The position numbers and the translations under genes were made by a program. Positions 1 to 11,699 of a DNA stretch of 64,000 bases are shown here, piece after piece. How positions within the stretch are numbered: position 1 is the stretch's first letter; the number at the start of each line of letters is the position of its first letter. The notes under the pieces were generated by a model. It saw only the letters and a list, made by a program, of their open reading frames with translations, was not told the DNA's origin and did no database searches. Origin of the DNA: Taenia hydatigena (lineage: Eukaryota; Platyhelminthes; Cestoda; Cyclophyllidea; Taeniidae); contig JADWOT020000009.1 of assembly GCA_036345935.2 (NCBI GenBank), positions 29,611-93,610 on the forward strand, in the 5' to 3' direction.

Positions 1-2720
1 AATGTCTTATCATCTCTTCGGCTTTGTCTGCTCAGAGAGGGATTGGACAGTGGTATCGCGTTCAATTACTAATGCAGTCCCCATTACCTCCTTCGATACC
101 TTATTTGCTTTGCATTAAAGATATGACTGCTCCTTATAAGCAGCAGAATATTAAAATTCCTTTAATTTGAAAAGGATGTTGTGTATGCATCAAAATGAAG
201 CAGGAGCATCATAGTAACACTAAATTATTAAATAGTTTGTTTGATTTTGTACTTGGATTTAAATTCACAAGGCATGTTCACAAACAAGCCGAACGGGTGC
301 ATAAGTGGGTAAATGGGTTAATGTATAGGGGTGTATAGAATGCTTTTGGTGACACTACGATATTGATTCCATCTGTGCAGTTTGCCCGTCAATGTAACTG
401 CTTCTCCTCCCTTTTCCTTACCTAGCATTCCTTTCTTCCTTACACATTTATACGATCGTACTCGCTTCCTGTTCTTCAGCCTACTCGGGATAGTCCTGCT
501 CCCATCAAGCAATAATTCAGCGCAGATCTGTAATTTTGGCTCATGCGAATGTAAAGAAAATTTGACATTTGTCAAGGTGTCTAACATATTTACGGACTGG
601 GTTGAATAGCAGTTTCAGCTTTTAGAACTTGTAGCGCCAGGAGATCATGCAAAATAGAACTTTTATTAAAAACTGTTGGTCGGACTGATTGTTTTTTAGT
701 AAAGACAAAGTCGCGCTTGGGATGAGTTATTTTTTTGAGCTGCAGACTGTGAGCACCAAGAGAGCAATAACTTGAAATGATCTAAATGTTCCATGCATCC
801 TTTTACTTTGCTTACCTCCGTCCTATTTGTCCAAACATCTATCTAATAGCAAAGCGTATTGTATTATGCTACAATTAGCACAGTCGTGGATTTAGACCCC
901 AGGTAAAATTAAGGTACGCTATTTTGTGCTAAGCACTGTTAAGTAATGGTTTAATGGCTCTCTTTCTTCCTTATCATCAGGCACTTCTACCTCCATACAA
1001 GCTTAATGAATTCAACTCAATTTTCCTAGTCGCTCATTTAAAGCACAAATTTAATGAAGTCAACTTTCTAGCAATTTTTTTTATTAACTGGTAGCGTTTA
1101 TCTATGATTTGTACCTGCCAACCGTTCTACCGTCCTTTTGACAATCTTTACTATTCATTCTCGCCTCATTGAAGCAGTTACATCGATCTCTTACTATCTA
1201 TAAGTAATATTCATGGTACAGGGACCCAGCGATGTGTCTAGCAAGATCAATCAGTGATCTTCCACTTTGCTTACACAAACCAATGTTGCTTGCGCCAAAT
1301 CGGTGATAATATCATCAGATTCGCTACCTCTCCCTAGTTGCGTTGTATTTGTGCAAACCATTGATTGCATAATTTGAGAAAACGTGATCTTATGGGGTAT
1401 AGTCATTTGTTACTTGGCACGTGCTTACTCTTGTTCTTACCGCATTTATTTGTAGGTGCAATAAACGAAGATTCCTGTTGCCGTCACTACTCAATGATCC
1501 ACTTTGTCGATGCACTGGAGACTAAATCTCGGGAGTTCATTTTAGCTAAAATTTTGCTCAAATGAAGAAATGTTTGTGCGATCTTGACCTGTTGCAGTTG
1601 TAGCACTTAAAAGCGCTAATATTTTGCCGAGATCACCTACAAAATCATCAGAGTGAGGAAAATCATCTTAAGTTCCCTTGTATTTGTTAATGCATCCTCT
1701 AAAAATGCTTGAACATCAGGATAGTTATGAGATTTGATAAAATGTTTAGCTTTAAGCCAAAAAGGTGCGTTTAATTGATAACAAATCACAAACATAAAAA
1801 CGCTAACGTTTCAGGAAAACAGCTTGTACTATGTCTTATTAAAAGAATCAATGGGGTAGGCACCATGGCCTAATAACAACCAAAAGTCGACGTTTGGTTT
1901 GCTAGCGAGATCCTGCAATGGTAAACAGAAAAAGTGACAGAGTCGACGACAAGTGGATAAAAATGCAAATAGAGGGTCCCGAGTCAAGTAATGATGTGGC
2001 GAGTTGGCAATGAAGCTAAAACTCCTGAACATCCTGACCTCAGCTGCAGCACACATTTGTGTACTCAGTGAACCGAATGTATTGCAGACACAATTCAAAA
2101 TCTAGCGCAGACATTCATAGATGAAGTGGATAAAAGTGCTGCAATATTGCGCATAAACATCAGGCCTTTACTCTTGGTATCGAATTCTCATTACTAAATC
2201 AGAGATTATCATTGACAGTGACCGGACTGCTGCAGGGCACTAAGTTAATATCTTTCGCACACAATCTTTGCTCTTCCGTTGCATGTGGGAATTTATTGGA
2301 AGAGACTGAGTAGAAGGAGATGAATTAACTTTAGTCAACAAAATCTTATCATTTGTGTTAAAAACTAAATTCATAAGAGAGAACATAATTTGAAGAATGA
2401 CATGAAGAGGCAAGCATTCCCAGTGAACTGGAATCACATGCCTGTGTGGTTCAAAGTTTGACCAAACACTCAACTACGGCTCCTATGCGTTCTAATAACA
2501 TTTTAGCAACTAAGCAAGCAGTGCTATCTTATCCTTAAAGGATATATCCACAGACTCAAGTAAAACCGGCAGCCATGCGTTCAAAATTAGATGCGAATTT
2601 TATACTCAATGCTGCTTTTCAAGCTGGTTAGTGTTATTTGTAAAGTTGGGCTTCTACTACGTCAACAAGAAGTCGAAGGTAAAATGCAAAGCTTCACAAT
2701 GCGCAGGAAGGGTTGCGGCA
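1..2720. other. No recognisable gene
   Basis: I see no frame longer than 89 codons, no protein motif and no repeat in this stretch. The base composition is AT-leaning and looks like decayed intergenic or intronic DNA. Confidence 0.5.
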
Positions 2721-3170
2721 TAAAAATAGGGTTGTGCGCCATCATCACGTGACTGCGGTAAAAGTAGCAGAGAGCATAGAATAGGTAGCGATTGGGGCGA
2801 TTTTCATCATGTGACTGCAGATAAAGTGGCCAGAGCACAGAGTGTTGGTTAGTGCCGATTTTAATGACGTGCCTGCAGTTGATGTCCGAGAGCATAGAAT
2901 TTGTAGTTAGTATGTCGATTAACATTATGTGACTGTAGTTGAATTGGCGAGAGCAGAGAAGTTGTCGTTAGTAAATCAATTTTCCTCATATTCTCGCATG
3001 ATGCAAGGTGCATGACAATACACATCAGGCTAATTCTCTTTTCTTGCCACTCCAACTGCAGTCGCATAATAGCGATTTATACACCAGAGTTAAAATCGCA
3101 TTTCCTGTTCCCTCAACTGCATTCGCTTTGCGCCAGTCTGTACACCACGATCAAGTTCTCCTCCTACATC
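2720..3170. repeat. 60-bp minisatellite with an internal orientation switch
   Basis: About four degenerate units of roughly 60 bp run in one orientation from about 2730 to 2995. Each carries a core like GTGACTGCAGTTGA followed by GAGAGCATAGAA. From about 3040 to 3170 two further units appear as the reverse complement (core TCAACTGCAGTCGCATAAT, then TACACCA), again 60 bp apart. The two halves face each other around 3000-3040, so the array could fold into a long imperfect hairpin. Open frames over this array on both strands are by-products of a period divisible by three, giving 20-residue pseudo-repeats. I infer a tandem array whose distal part inverted. I do not know its family. Confidence 0.7.
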
Positions 3171-3730
3171 CCGATTCCTTGGTTCTAGTATCACCAAGTA
3201 ATTGAGTGGCTATAACTTTAAATGGTGGTAGTAAGTGGAGGTATTTAATCATAACCATGTTTACAAGAGGCTCTTCTTTGTTCTGTAATAGATTATCTGC
3301 TCTAATTGCTGTGTGAATTTGATTTGCCAAACTCCAAATGTATTAGTTTTGTGGTGGCTCACCATATTTGGCAAAATACTTGTAGGAGACCTCTGGGAGG
3401 AAATACGGATACCTCGTAGTATGAAAGACAAGGAAGGGACTTTGCGCCTTGCCAAGTGTGCGATTATTTATTCGTGGCAAGGAGCGAAATCGGGAAGAAC
3501 AAGTTCGAACGCAAGAGAAACACCGGAGAAATCGGACTCGTTTAGCAACCACCCAGGCGTACACCGATGCTTCTCCTATACGAGGCAAATGGTTGCAAAA
3601 TTGTCGATTTCCTTAATGGCCTCTCTGATAGCACCTATAATGAGAAGATGAACACCATAACTAAGAGGAACACAACCCTGTTACTTCTTGCCGATGATTT
3701 ATAGGATTGCCTGTTGCTTTCACTGATAGT
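3171..3730. other. Unassigned stretch upstream of the Gypsy fragment
   Basis: A 112-codon plus-strand frame (3313-3651) overlaps an 81-codon minus-strand frame. Neither shows a motif. The stretch may be the decayed 5' part of the retroelement whose reverse transcriptase begins near 3735, but I see no protease or gag signature. Confidence 0.3.
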
Positions 3731-3734
3731 TGAA

Positions 3735-4370
3735 AGTGGTGGAAACAGACGCTAAGAAGACGGCTGTCATGGAATCAAACGGGCTTTGTGATTTTCAAAC
3801 AATGCCCTCCGGACTCTGGTAATGTTGCCGCCGACTTTCAACGCTTGATGCAGATAGCACTATTTGGTTTTTTCTAATGTACAACATACTCTGCTTCCAT
3901 AACATCCAAGAGCACGGAGTCAATCTTGAATTAGCGTTGAATTATCTGCGAGATGCAGAGTTGGACTTAAAACCAAGGAGGTGCCATTTTCTTTACCAAA
4001 TCATCAACTTCTCATGGCAAATAGTCTCATTAACTAATATGTTAATCACCAGAATCCGTACAAAGCACGTAAGTTTGGCCAGTTACCGCATTTGCCCTGC
4101 TAAAGTCCTTGCTAGAATTGCTATCCTCCACATAAAGCAACCGCAAAGCGGGCGATGAGAGAATTTACAGTGGGAGGACGAGCATGACGAGGTGTATAAT
4201 GAGCCAACGCAAAGAATCTACTCCGCACAGATCCATGCTTTACCTAACTTCGAGGCCAACGCACTACCCTTTGTAATGGGTACATACGCCAGTGATGTAG
4301 CCGTAGGTGATGTACCTCTCCAAGGAGGTAAATAAGGAAGAAAGACGGTCTTCGCCTACACAAGTTTGAT
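3735..4370 (+). pseudogene. Ty3/Gypsy pol fragment 1 (reverse transcriptase to RNase H)
   Basis: In three frames this stretch reads as a decayed Ty3/Gypsy polyprotein. It opens with DAKKTAVMESNGLCDFQTMP, matching the family block around K-TAF...GLYEFxxMPFG. Next come DFQRLMQIALFGF, then MYNILCFHNIQEHGVNLELA where the catalytic Y-x-D-D box should be, then LKPRRCHFL. After a frameshift the thumb region gives SLASYR and an RNase H start reads TYASDVAVGDVPLQGG. Known family members have Y-x-DD and T-D-A-S; here both catalytic aspartate positions are replaced (YN and TYAS), and a stop interrupts the frame near 3820. It is therefore inactive. A second copy lies about 2.5 kb downstream. No LTR, primer-binding site or integrase was identified. 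Confidence 0.8.
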
Positions 4371-6299
4371 GCTTAGCTAAATAATTAAGGCAGAAATGGG
4401 CAATAGAACTCAGGCTTTCAATACCCCTACAAAGTCCGTACCATTGATTAAATTAGGCGATCCACCCTTTTCAAAGTAAAAAGGCGGCTTACGATGATTT
4501 GGTAAGTGTGCTACAATTTTGGCCTTGAGTGCTACTTGCTCTTCGTTAAGCTCTTCAGTTCTTTTTAGGTGACAGTAGGATAAAGTTCACAGACGCAGAA
4601 TTATCAGGGAACATTTTGCTAAAAGTGCGACGCTTAATGACAATTGCCAGATTAAAGTGGTGGTCCATGCCAAATTTCCTTAAAGAGCGGTTCTCTCTTA
4701 GTGAGGTGGTGGATCAGTCAGAATAACAAACGCTGGCTTTGCGTTCTATAACTCAATCGCAACTCGTTCTTTGCTTTCTTAATTCCCTTAGTGCTGGCTT
4801 ATTCTACCCAAATGTGCAGAGTAGTACGTTTCCCATCCTACCACCATGATTGCTCCCCCACCCTTCTCCAGTGGAAAGGATGGACCATTTTCAACCATTT
4901 CTAACTGTCTGCCATTTGAGAAGTTATGCTGGTGAGAAGCTGGTTTGGATGACACGAATCAATTCCTACCTGAAGGCGTCAGTCAACTATTTAGCCAGCA
5001 AGCTGGAAAAGAGCTGCTTCCTGCAACATCCAATTCTTAGCGTTTAATTGCCTAGAGAGGTCGACAATAGAGAACTCAATGTCTGAGTGCAGGAACAATG
5101 CATGTTTGTCACCACCGATCTCATATACGCTATCCTCTCCGCCTGTCAACAACTATCCATCTGCACGGCAGATTATCCACCTGCTCACGCGATCAATCGT
5201 TTGTTCTCCTGCTCACCACCACTTCTCCCCTCGACCACTGTGAATGTCAAAATACCGATCTGCCGCACGAGGGAGGCTACTTGAGCGCATTAAAGGAACA
5301 AGGGTACGTCAGAAGCATGCTGATGGGTTCTCACCTCCAGTACAAGCAACTGCACACCTGCAGCACGCACAGCCAAGCACTGGTTTGCTGTTTGACCCGA
5401 AATCTCCATCAACTACCCAGCACTACCTGCCTACACCGTGTCGTTGCCCTCACTAGTAGAACAAGCGAAGACAAATGTTATGTACGATGTGGCGTTAAAG
5501 TGACCGTAAGCGCATTCACACAGCATCCGCCGCAATTTCCCTCCCTCTGTCCACCCTTCGACTACAACGTCTCCTGGGCATCAAGGCCTTGGAGAGGAGC
5601 ATTCTCCTGGCATTTGAGGCATGGTCCATGTATGCGGTAGTGACGGCCTTGAGCTTCACGTGCCCAGTGTGAGTGATGGGGTCGCGATTAAGGGCCACTA
5701 AGAAAACCTTGAGCTCACTGCTGATCTCGCCCCAAACGAGCTCATTTATTTTAAACACTAATCGGTAACTTGAAAAAGGGGTCAAAATGCGTGCAAAGAT
5801 TGCTTTTGACAAAAAATAAGTCTGACAGATTACTCCCATCAATGTTTGCATTCACAATGTGTTGATTGCGTTACTATCGACAGTCACCTATGGTGTTTTA
5901 TAAAGAACAAAAACACAAATTTCACAAAGGCGACAACACTTAGTCGATAAATCACAGTGTAAATAAGGAAAGGAAATAGAATGGTGAGAAGTCAAAAAAA
6001 CGCCTGCTCTTTAACGCTTTAACTGATATGATCCGTACTGAGCGCAGGTCGAGTATGAACTGCCAATGCGCAGAGAACGGACGAAGGATAAGGGAGTTAT
6101 ACTACGGTCAAGGGAACAGGAAAATAATGAAGGATAGGGAGAAAAGGGCTTGATCTGCTTCTGTGAAAACATGCAGTCTCTCCCATGTTCATTTCTTCTT
6201 GACAATATTTAACGCGGGGACTAAGAGCAGAGGATCAATCCATCGGTCTCGAGTCGCTATTCGGTTGCTTTGAGAGAAGACGAGTACTTGAATCCAGAG
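4371..6299. mobile_element. Probable retroelement-derived filler between the two pol fragments
   Basis: This interval separates two RT/RNase H fragments of the same family, so part of it should be the 3' end of one element or the 5' end of the next. A weak gag-like stretch may lie at 4850-5047 (frame containing WMTRINSYLKASVNYLA), but I cannot confirm it. The longest frame of the window, 180 codons at 5098-5640, overlaps other open frames on both strands and has a Thr/His/Cys-rich composition without any motif, so I do not call it a gene. Confidence 0.3.
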
Positions 6300-6960
6300 A
6301 ATCGACGCTTCCAACAGCGCTGCGTAATCTTCCTGGGACGAGGAGTCCCGTCAGACGAGATGGCAGTTCCTAGAGACCGTAAAATACATGCGAACGCCTA
6401 ACCAACGCTGACCAACGGGGCAGAGTTTCGTAGTTTCATTAGCTTGGAGATCTACTACAGGCGCTTCGTTAAAGGCTAAGATCGCTAGCCCCTGCATAAA
6501 GTGACCGAAAAGCTGGCAAAACATTTTAAGTGGGAGGTCGAGCACCACAAAGCGTCAGAGGAACTAAAATAAAAACTACTCCGCAGCGTTCCATGCCTTA
6601 CCAAACTTTGAGGCCTGCCACCTCGCACTTTCCCAAGGTGGCGAAAAATAAAGAGAACATGTCATCACCTACGCCAGTATCAGACTTGGCAACAGTATGA
6701 GACGGAAAATTGCAACAGGCCGTGAATTGTTCGCCACCTCCGCAATGGTTAGGCACTTCACACTACCTGATAGTGAGACAGCTCATAATGAGAACAGATT
6801 TTCAAGCGCTGACTTGCTTAGAATCAGAGAAGTAGATGAACCGTTCAGTTGCGCGATGGTTCGAGGAACTGCAGCAATAAAAATTTACAGTTTAGCACAG
6901 AAAAGAAAATTCGCAGGACAATGCGAAAGTACTATACTGCAAAACACTCATGGCTACAAT
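6300..6960 (+). pseudogene. Ty3/Gypsy pol fragment 2 (RT thumb to RNase H tail)
   Basis: The fragment starts in the RT thumb (FLGRGVPSDEMA, then EFRSFISLEIYYRRFVKG at about 6430-6478). It continues with KVTEKL and FKWEVEHHKASEEL, then an RNase H part (HVITYASIRLGNSMRRKIAT, then RELFATSAMVRHF at about 6660-6760). A frame change is followed by VARWFEELQQ (about 6855-6885) and HRKENSQDNA, matching the Gypsy RNase H/connection motif around VARWLEEL and the basic HRxGxxNxxADA tail. Several stops and frame changes break it. Its bases at about 6567-6610 are visibly alike to fragment 1 at about 4212-4255 (the ctactccgca...catgc...cttcgaggcc region), so both come from one family. No integrase follows that I can recognise. 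Confidence 0.8.
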
Positions 6961-7740
6961 GAATGGTGATATAGTGAGTAGGCTTCTTTTGAGCAGGCCC
7001 AATATACATTGCTATAGAAATACGCAAATTAACGATCCTGATACAGCCCTGACATACGATGAGTTTTCGACATCATCCCCTTAGGTCTATAGCTGACGAG
7101 ACAAATTTGACTAGCAAGGCAGCAAGTGGAATGTAGCCAAAATGGTTATAATTCGCCCTAGTAGTCAAAGGTCGCCATGTCTACCAAGCGCTTAGTAGTC
7201 GCAGGTTCGTCACTGCAAACAGTTCCCAGAAAGTTGCCCGGGCAAATAGACCATGAAAGCAAAAGACGGTAGAGACCTCGAGCAAACAATACTTGTTACC
7301 CTTTCTTGTTAGCAAATTGCGGAGCTTCTGTCAAACCTACATCGCATGCAGCAGTTTTGAAAGGTCTTACCTCACAGCAATCGCGTCAAATTAAAATCAA
7401 CTATTTTATGCTCGAATTCGCTGGAGAGCGCTTTGCTGATGGCAAAGTAATGGGCTAGTCAGTCCAATTCTCGCTTGCGTCGATCAATGCAACGCTGTCC
7501 TCGGGGATGTCCTTTTAAACAACATTCACGCTGCACTTACACCAGCGTACTTTATCGAGGCAAGGTGGCAAACTTCAAACAAAGCACATCAGTACTAGTA
7601 GACCTTCTTCTTTCCTTCCGTCTCCCTCACGTCACTGTGAAGCACAAAGACAAACAACGCCTGCTTACAAGAAGCCATCTCGAAGCACCTGTCACCGACC
7701 CAATCAGAAGAGGTTAATCACACAAATAACCATCGCACGC
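6961..7740. other. Unassigned; expected integrase position but none seen
   Basis: Directly after the RNase H tail one would expect an integrase with an HHCC zinc finger and a DDE core. I do not see either in any frame. An 80-codon frame at 7475-7717 has no motif. Confidence 0.3.
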
Positions 7741-9340
7741 TTGCATACGCACTCCACCAACTTCTACCATTCATCTTGCTCCCCATCGTTTCAACCATCG
7801 TTCCTCCTTAGTGCCTCACTCCCGCTTCGTTATCTACTCACCTACGTTCCACTTCTCCAACCTCACTTCCACCGCCTCCATTCCAATCTCTCTGTGACTT
7901 TTCAACCTTCCATTGCATAGTTTAAAAGACGTCAAAGGGCCAACGCAGATAGGAATTCTAGAACTTGGAAGTAATTTATGTCACCACCTTCTCCTTCTCT
8001 CCTGCTTCATCTTAAACTCCACTTCACTCAACTCATTTACGTGTGCTGTCGTTCTAGCATTGCCGCAACTAGTGTATTTCACTTATCAAGGTAAACCGTG
8101 AAGAACGCCTTCGAGTATATCGATTTTAAGAGACCTACATCCCTACATACTTCACTTTAGTACATGGCTGGAGAAATGGGTACACGAAAGTATTCTGGAG
8201 AATGTGGAAGGAAAGGGACAAGGAATAAGGGACAGTGCCACAGCACTGTGCAGAAACATCCGGTTATGACCCTTCTCCATCCTCCCCTCTACTTATCTTC
8301 TGTGGGCGGCTAATCTTCGCCTCTAACACAAATATTCTTCCGAGTTAGTCGCCAATGGCTTTTTCCCCAAAAAAACAATAGAAATGGAGAGCTGACGCAA
8401 AGTAGTCTGGAAAAGGCAGCGCATTTAATTCAAAGCACATTGGCATTGGTGGTCAGTCTTATCCTCCTTCGCCGACAATACATGCGCCATAATGCATAGA
8501 AATCGGCTCAAGTATAAAAGACACGGAGGGAAGTGATGTCTGCTCCCACAAAAGCACCCACAAGGGGTGACGCCTAAGTTCAACACCGGACGGCGCTCAG
8601 AGATCTCGCGACGACACGTGCCACTAGTCGATTTGCTCGTGTGGTTTCAAAATGGTCCATCGCACAACAGAGTCGGACATGATTGACTGCGTATTGTTTT
8701 GCATCCTGCTGCTTATCTTCCCTCGGGGATTCGCCTCTTTAATAGTTTACCATTAATGCCTCTCCTCTGCTTCGTTTTCCTTCCCATTAAATATTCTGTC
8801 ATTTTTTGCTTCTGGCGCCTCTCTTCACCTACACATCACTCTCAATCGCCCATCCAGCCGCTCCGGAGAGGTCAAAAGGCCAAAGCGGATATCAACAGTA
8901 GAAATCGGGGTAAGTTATGCAAATAGCTTCCCTCCTCTCTTCTCTTGCATTAATTCATTTGCGTAAGTCATTTCAATATTATTAAATCTGGTACCCATTG
9001 TAATTTCATAAATAGGCAATCTATCTTTGGCATATTTGAGTATGCTGCTGAAAAAGTTAAGACTCCTGTCAATAGGTCAATTACCTCAAGTGCTACTCAG
9101 TTAGATGGCTGGATGAGTGGGTAGGTGAATCAGTTTAGGTGTAGATGGGAGAAAGAGGGAAAAATGCAGAATACTGCACCACGGCACTGTGCAGGGTCAG
9201 CTTTGCCCTTCTTTCAATCATTCCTTTGTCTCTTCCAGATGCGCATTCATGTGAATTAGCAGTGCAAAAAGCAATTCTGCCAGGCAGAGGAGTAGAAACA
9301 GGCATCAAAAATGTGACGTTGCCTGACTAGTAATCCTTAG
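7740..9340 (+). repeat. Degenerate direct repeat, about 0.95-kb unit
   Basis: Three landmarks recur in the same order about 950 bp apart. First, a pyrimidine-rich lead (about 7800 and 8755). Second, a purine block (gacgtcaaagggccaacgcagat at about 7927; gaggtcaaaaggccaaagcggat at about 8868). Third, a block of atggctgga...gaatgtgg...cagcactgtgcag at about 8165-8252, echoed at about 9108-9195. A partial third echo of the last block (agcactccagcacggtgtgcagga) lies near 9495. Similarity by eye is about 65-75%, implying an old duplication. I cannot name the element. Confidence 0.5.
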
Positions 9341-11557
9341 GGGTGAACCGCCGACTTCTCCAATCAACTCCTACCCCGCACCACGCTTACTTTGCGTTTC
9401 ACTTCCATGCCCTTACATTCACTCAGTAAGTAGCACCAATGAGATACATGATGAGGTAATAATAATAACTTGTTCAATATGTGTATTCTACAGCAGGAGC
9501 ACTCCAGCACGGTGTGCAGGACCAGAATTGATCAATGAAAGTCCAATACTACTACCACTGTTACTGCTACAGCCTTCCACGCAGACACTTCTGAGTCGCC
9601 GAGATACCGCCCTATTTCTCTGAGTAAGACAAACAAATAAACAAGTAAACAACCAAACATAAACTCATGTCGAAGCTGAACCCGCGTTCAGGAAATCAGT
9701 GAGGTCGGACTTCCTACACTACATCATCGAGAACTGGAATTTTAGCTAACACGGTGGAAATCAAACATGCTTATTCGAAGAACGACCAGAACAATCGTAA
9801 TCAACAGATCAAAGTACCCTACAACAGCATAGAAGTGCGTAGGAAGGAAACTGATGAGCAAGCACCCATAAATAAATGGGTATCTATCAGTGAGAAAATA
9901 ATGAATGAGTAGAAAGCTCTTAACAAAGTTAAAGGTCTATTCATCAAATTAGGCCCCATTACCCAAAACTCATACCTATTAAAATAGCGAACCTTTTAGA
10001 AACAACCAAAACAATCTTGATTATTCGCTAGAAATGTTGCGCAGTTAAAACACCAACTCGAGCAAGTAGTACAAATGGAAAACAACAAGTCTTGACAGCA
10101 ACTGCTGCTACTTCTTTAACACTTTTTGTATTTAAGCAGTTAAAGGAGGCAGACACATATACATGTATATATGCACACAATAGGTTCTTAATCGCAAGAA
10201 AACCTTGAATAAATGTCAGGCAGCTGGGTTGGTTATAACTCTCCTTAACTAAGTTACGCATCATTATTAGAAGTCAACCTTCAGCAAAGGAGCTAACCAC
10301 TTCTATAATTATCAAAACAATCATAATTTATTGTCTGAAGCATTGTAGAGTGCAAAAAATGCAGTTGTAGTTGGAAAACAAAACGCCCTAATGGTCACAT
10401 TATGAAGCTTTTGCGTTTACTCTAGCAATTAAGAGTGAAAAGGAAGAAAATCAGTATTAAAATGACCTGAAACCACAAATACTGAACTTGTGACCAGAAA
10501 GAAGCATTGAATACCTACCCGACTGATAGGGAACGAGGATCCCTAAAATGCACACCACTTACGCGCTCAATATACAAAATTAACCAATCACCTCAGTGTA
10601 TACTTGATAAAACAAACAAGCTTTTAATTTTTATGCTTTATCCTTAAGTTTAAGGCTGCTGGTGCTAAGATTTGTCCTCGGTGTTATATATGAAGAGCAA
10701 ACATATTACAAATTACAAATTACAAAGCATGCAGCAATGAGAAACTCAGCAGCGATTCGCAAGGATATAAAAACAAATGAAACTATTTATGAACAATAAA
10801 AAAACAAAATCACATTTTTCAAAAAGGCAAAAGTTTTCTTGCTATTTATTTTTAGGTTTTAAGTTATATGGAGCGTGCTTTGTAGGTCAGGACAGGACGA
10901 CAATATGAACCTGGTTGCGGAGCAGCGTGTTGGCTCCTAAGGGCGTGATCTATCCCTGTTTTGAACTCTCCTACAAGATCTTTATGTGCCCACTCTCTCG
11001 TTTATCATAAAGATGTCGAAGCGTGTTTAGACTTTTTAGTAGCATGGGCGGTAAGAGAGAAGAGGAGGAACGCTCTAGATCCGTTGCATAACATGACTGA
11101 CGTTTAAACTTATAAAAGTCCATTTCTCGTTTCGAATCGCTGTAAATTTTTAACAGTTAGCTTTTAACTATGACTTTTTTTAACTTTATATTTCGATTAA
11201 CTACAACACAAAGGACGGTTAAGGTTACGAACGAATAACTGGCTTGTGTGGTTTGCTCCACGTTTGCTTTTGCGTTTCTTCTATTTAGAGTTTGCCGATT
11301 TTTCAAAGCTTCTTATCGCTCCACTACTTCTTTCCTCTCTTTTTGCTCTTTCTATCTTCCATTTATTCATTTATTCACTGCAAACATCTTCTTTTATTCT
11401 TTTCCTCTTTTACCGCTCCTAAGTCCTCCTTCTTTGCTTTCACACACACGCACACCAGCTAGCGGCAAAATAAAGTTCCTTTATTCATGACAGAAAAACA
11501 AACAGGAATCTCTGTTACTATCAAGCACCCCAGGGTTTGATGCATAAACCATCCCTC
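9341..11557. other. No recognisable gene
   Basis: AT-leaning sequence with short poly-A and TTACAAA runs (near 10720) and a pyrimidine-rich tract at 11290-11430. A 37-codon open minus-strand stretch near 10870-10990 has no motif and no good splice site. It lies where further C-lobe exons of the kinase gene could be, but none is recognisable. Confidence 0.4.
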
Positions 11558-11564
11558 TTAAGAC

Positions 11565-11684
11565 GCGCCTCCGTACTCTAGAATGCCATGCATGAGGACC
11601 CCAAAGGACCAGACATCAGCTTTAGCATTTGGCTGGTAGCTGCTCATTATTGCCTCTGGTGACAACCAACAAAAAGGGAAGCAC
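11565..11684 (-). CDS. Protein kinase catalytic-domain exon (subdomains VIII-IX), possibly a remnant
   Basis: On the minus strand, after a ctccag acceptor at 11690-11685, an open stretch reads FPFCWLSPEAIMSSYQPNAK and then ADVWSFGVLMHGILEYGG. This matches the end of the activation segment and helix F of eukaryotic protein kinases: W-x-x-PEA(I) is the APE motif with SPE, and the invariant Asp and Gly are present in DVWSFGV. The pattern suits tyrosine-kinase-like or STE20-type kinases. I cannot choose a subfamily from 40 residues. The frame meets TAA at 11560-11558 unless it is spliced at the weak donor gc|gtctta at 11564. I found no HRD or DFG exon upstream and no C-lobe exon downstream, so this is either one exon of a gene with long introns or an orphan pseudo-exon. 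Confidence 0.55.
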
Positions 11685-11699
11685 CTGGAGGGCGATGAA

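Noticed and set aside
2720..3170. CRISPR-like array from regularly spaced repeats
   Set aside because: Units are contiguous, degenerate and partly inverted, with no distinct spacers. The context is eukaryotic.
2662..3205. Overlapping frames encoding 20-residue repeats at 2662-3205
   Set aside because: They are a by-product of a 60-bp tandem repeat, which keeps all frames periodic. They occur on both strands.
5098..5640. 180-codon plus-strand frame, the longest in the window, as a gene
   Set aside because: Other frames are open over the same bases on both strands, composition is Thr/His/Cys/Pro-rich without a motif, and it lies among decayed retroelement pieces.
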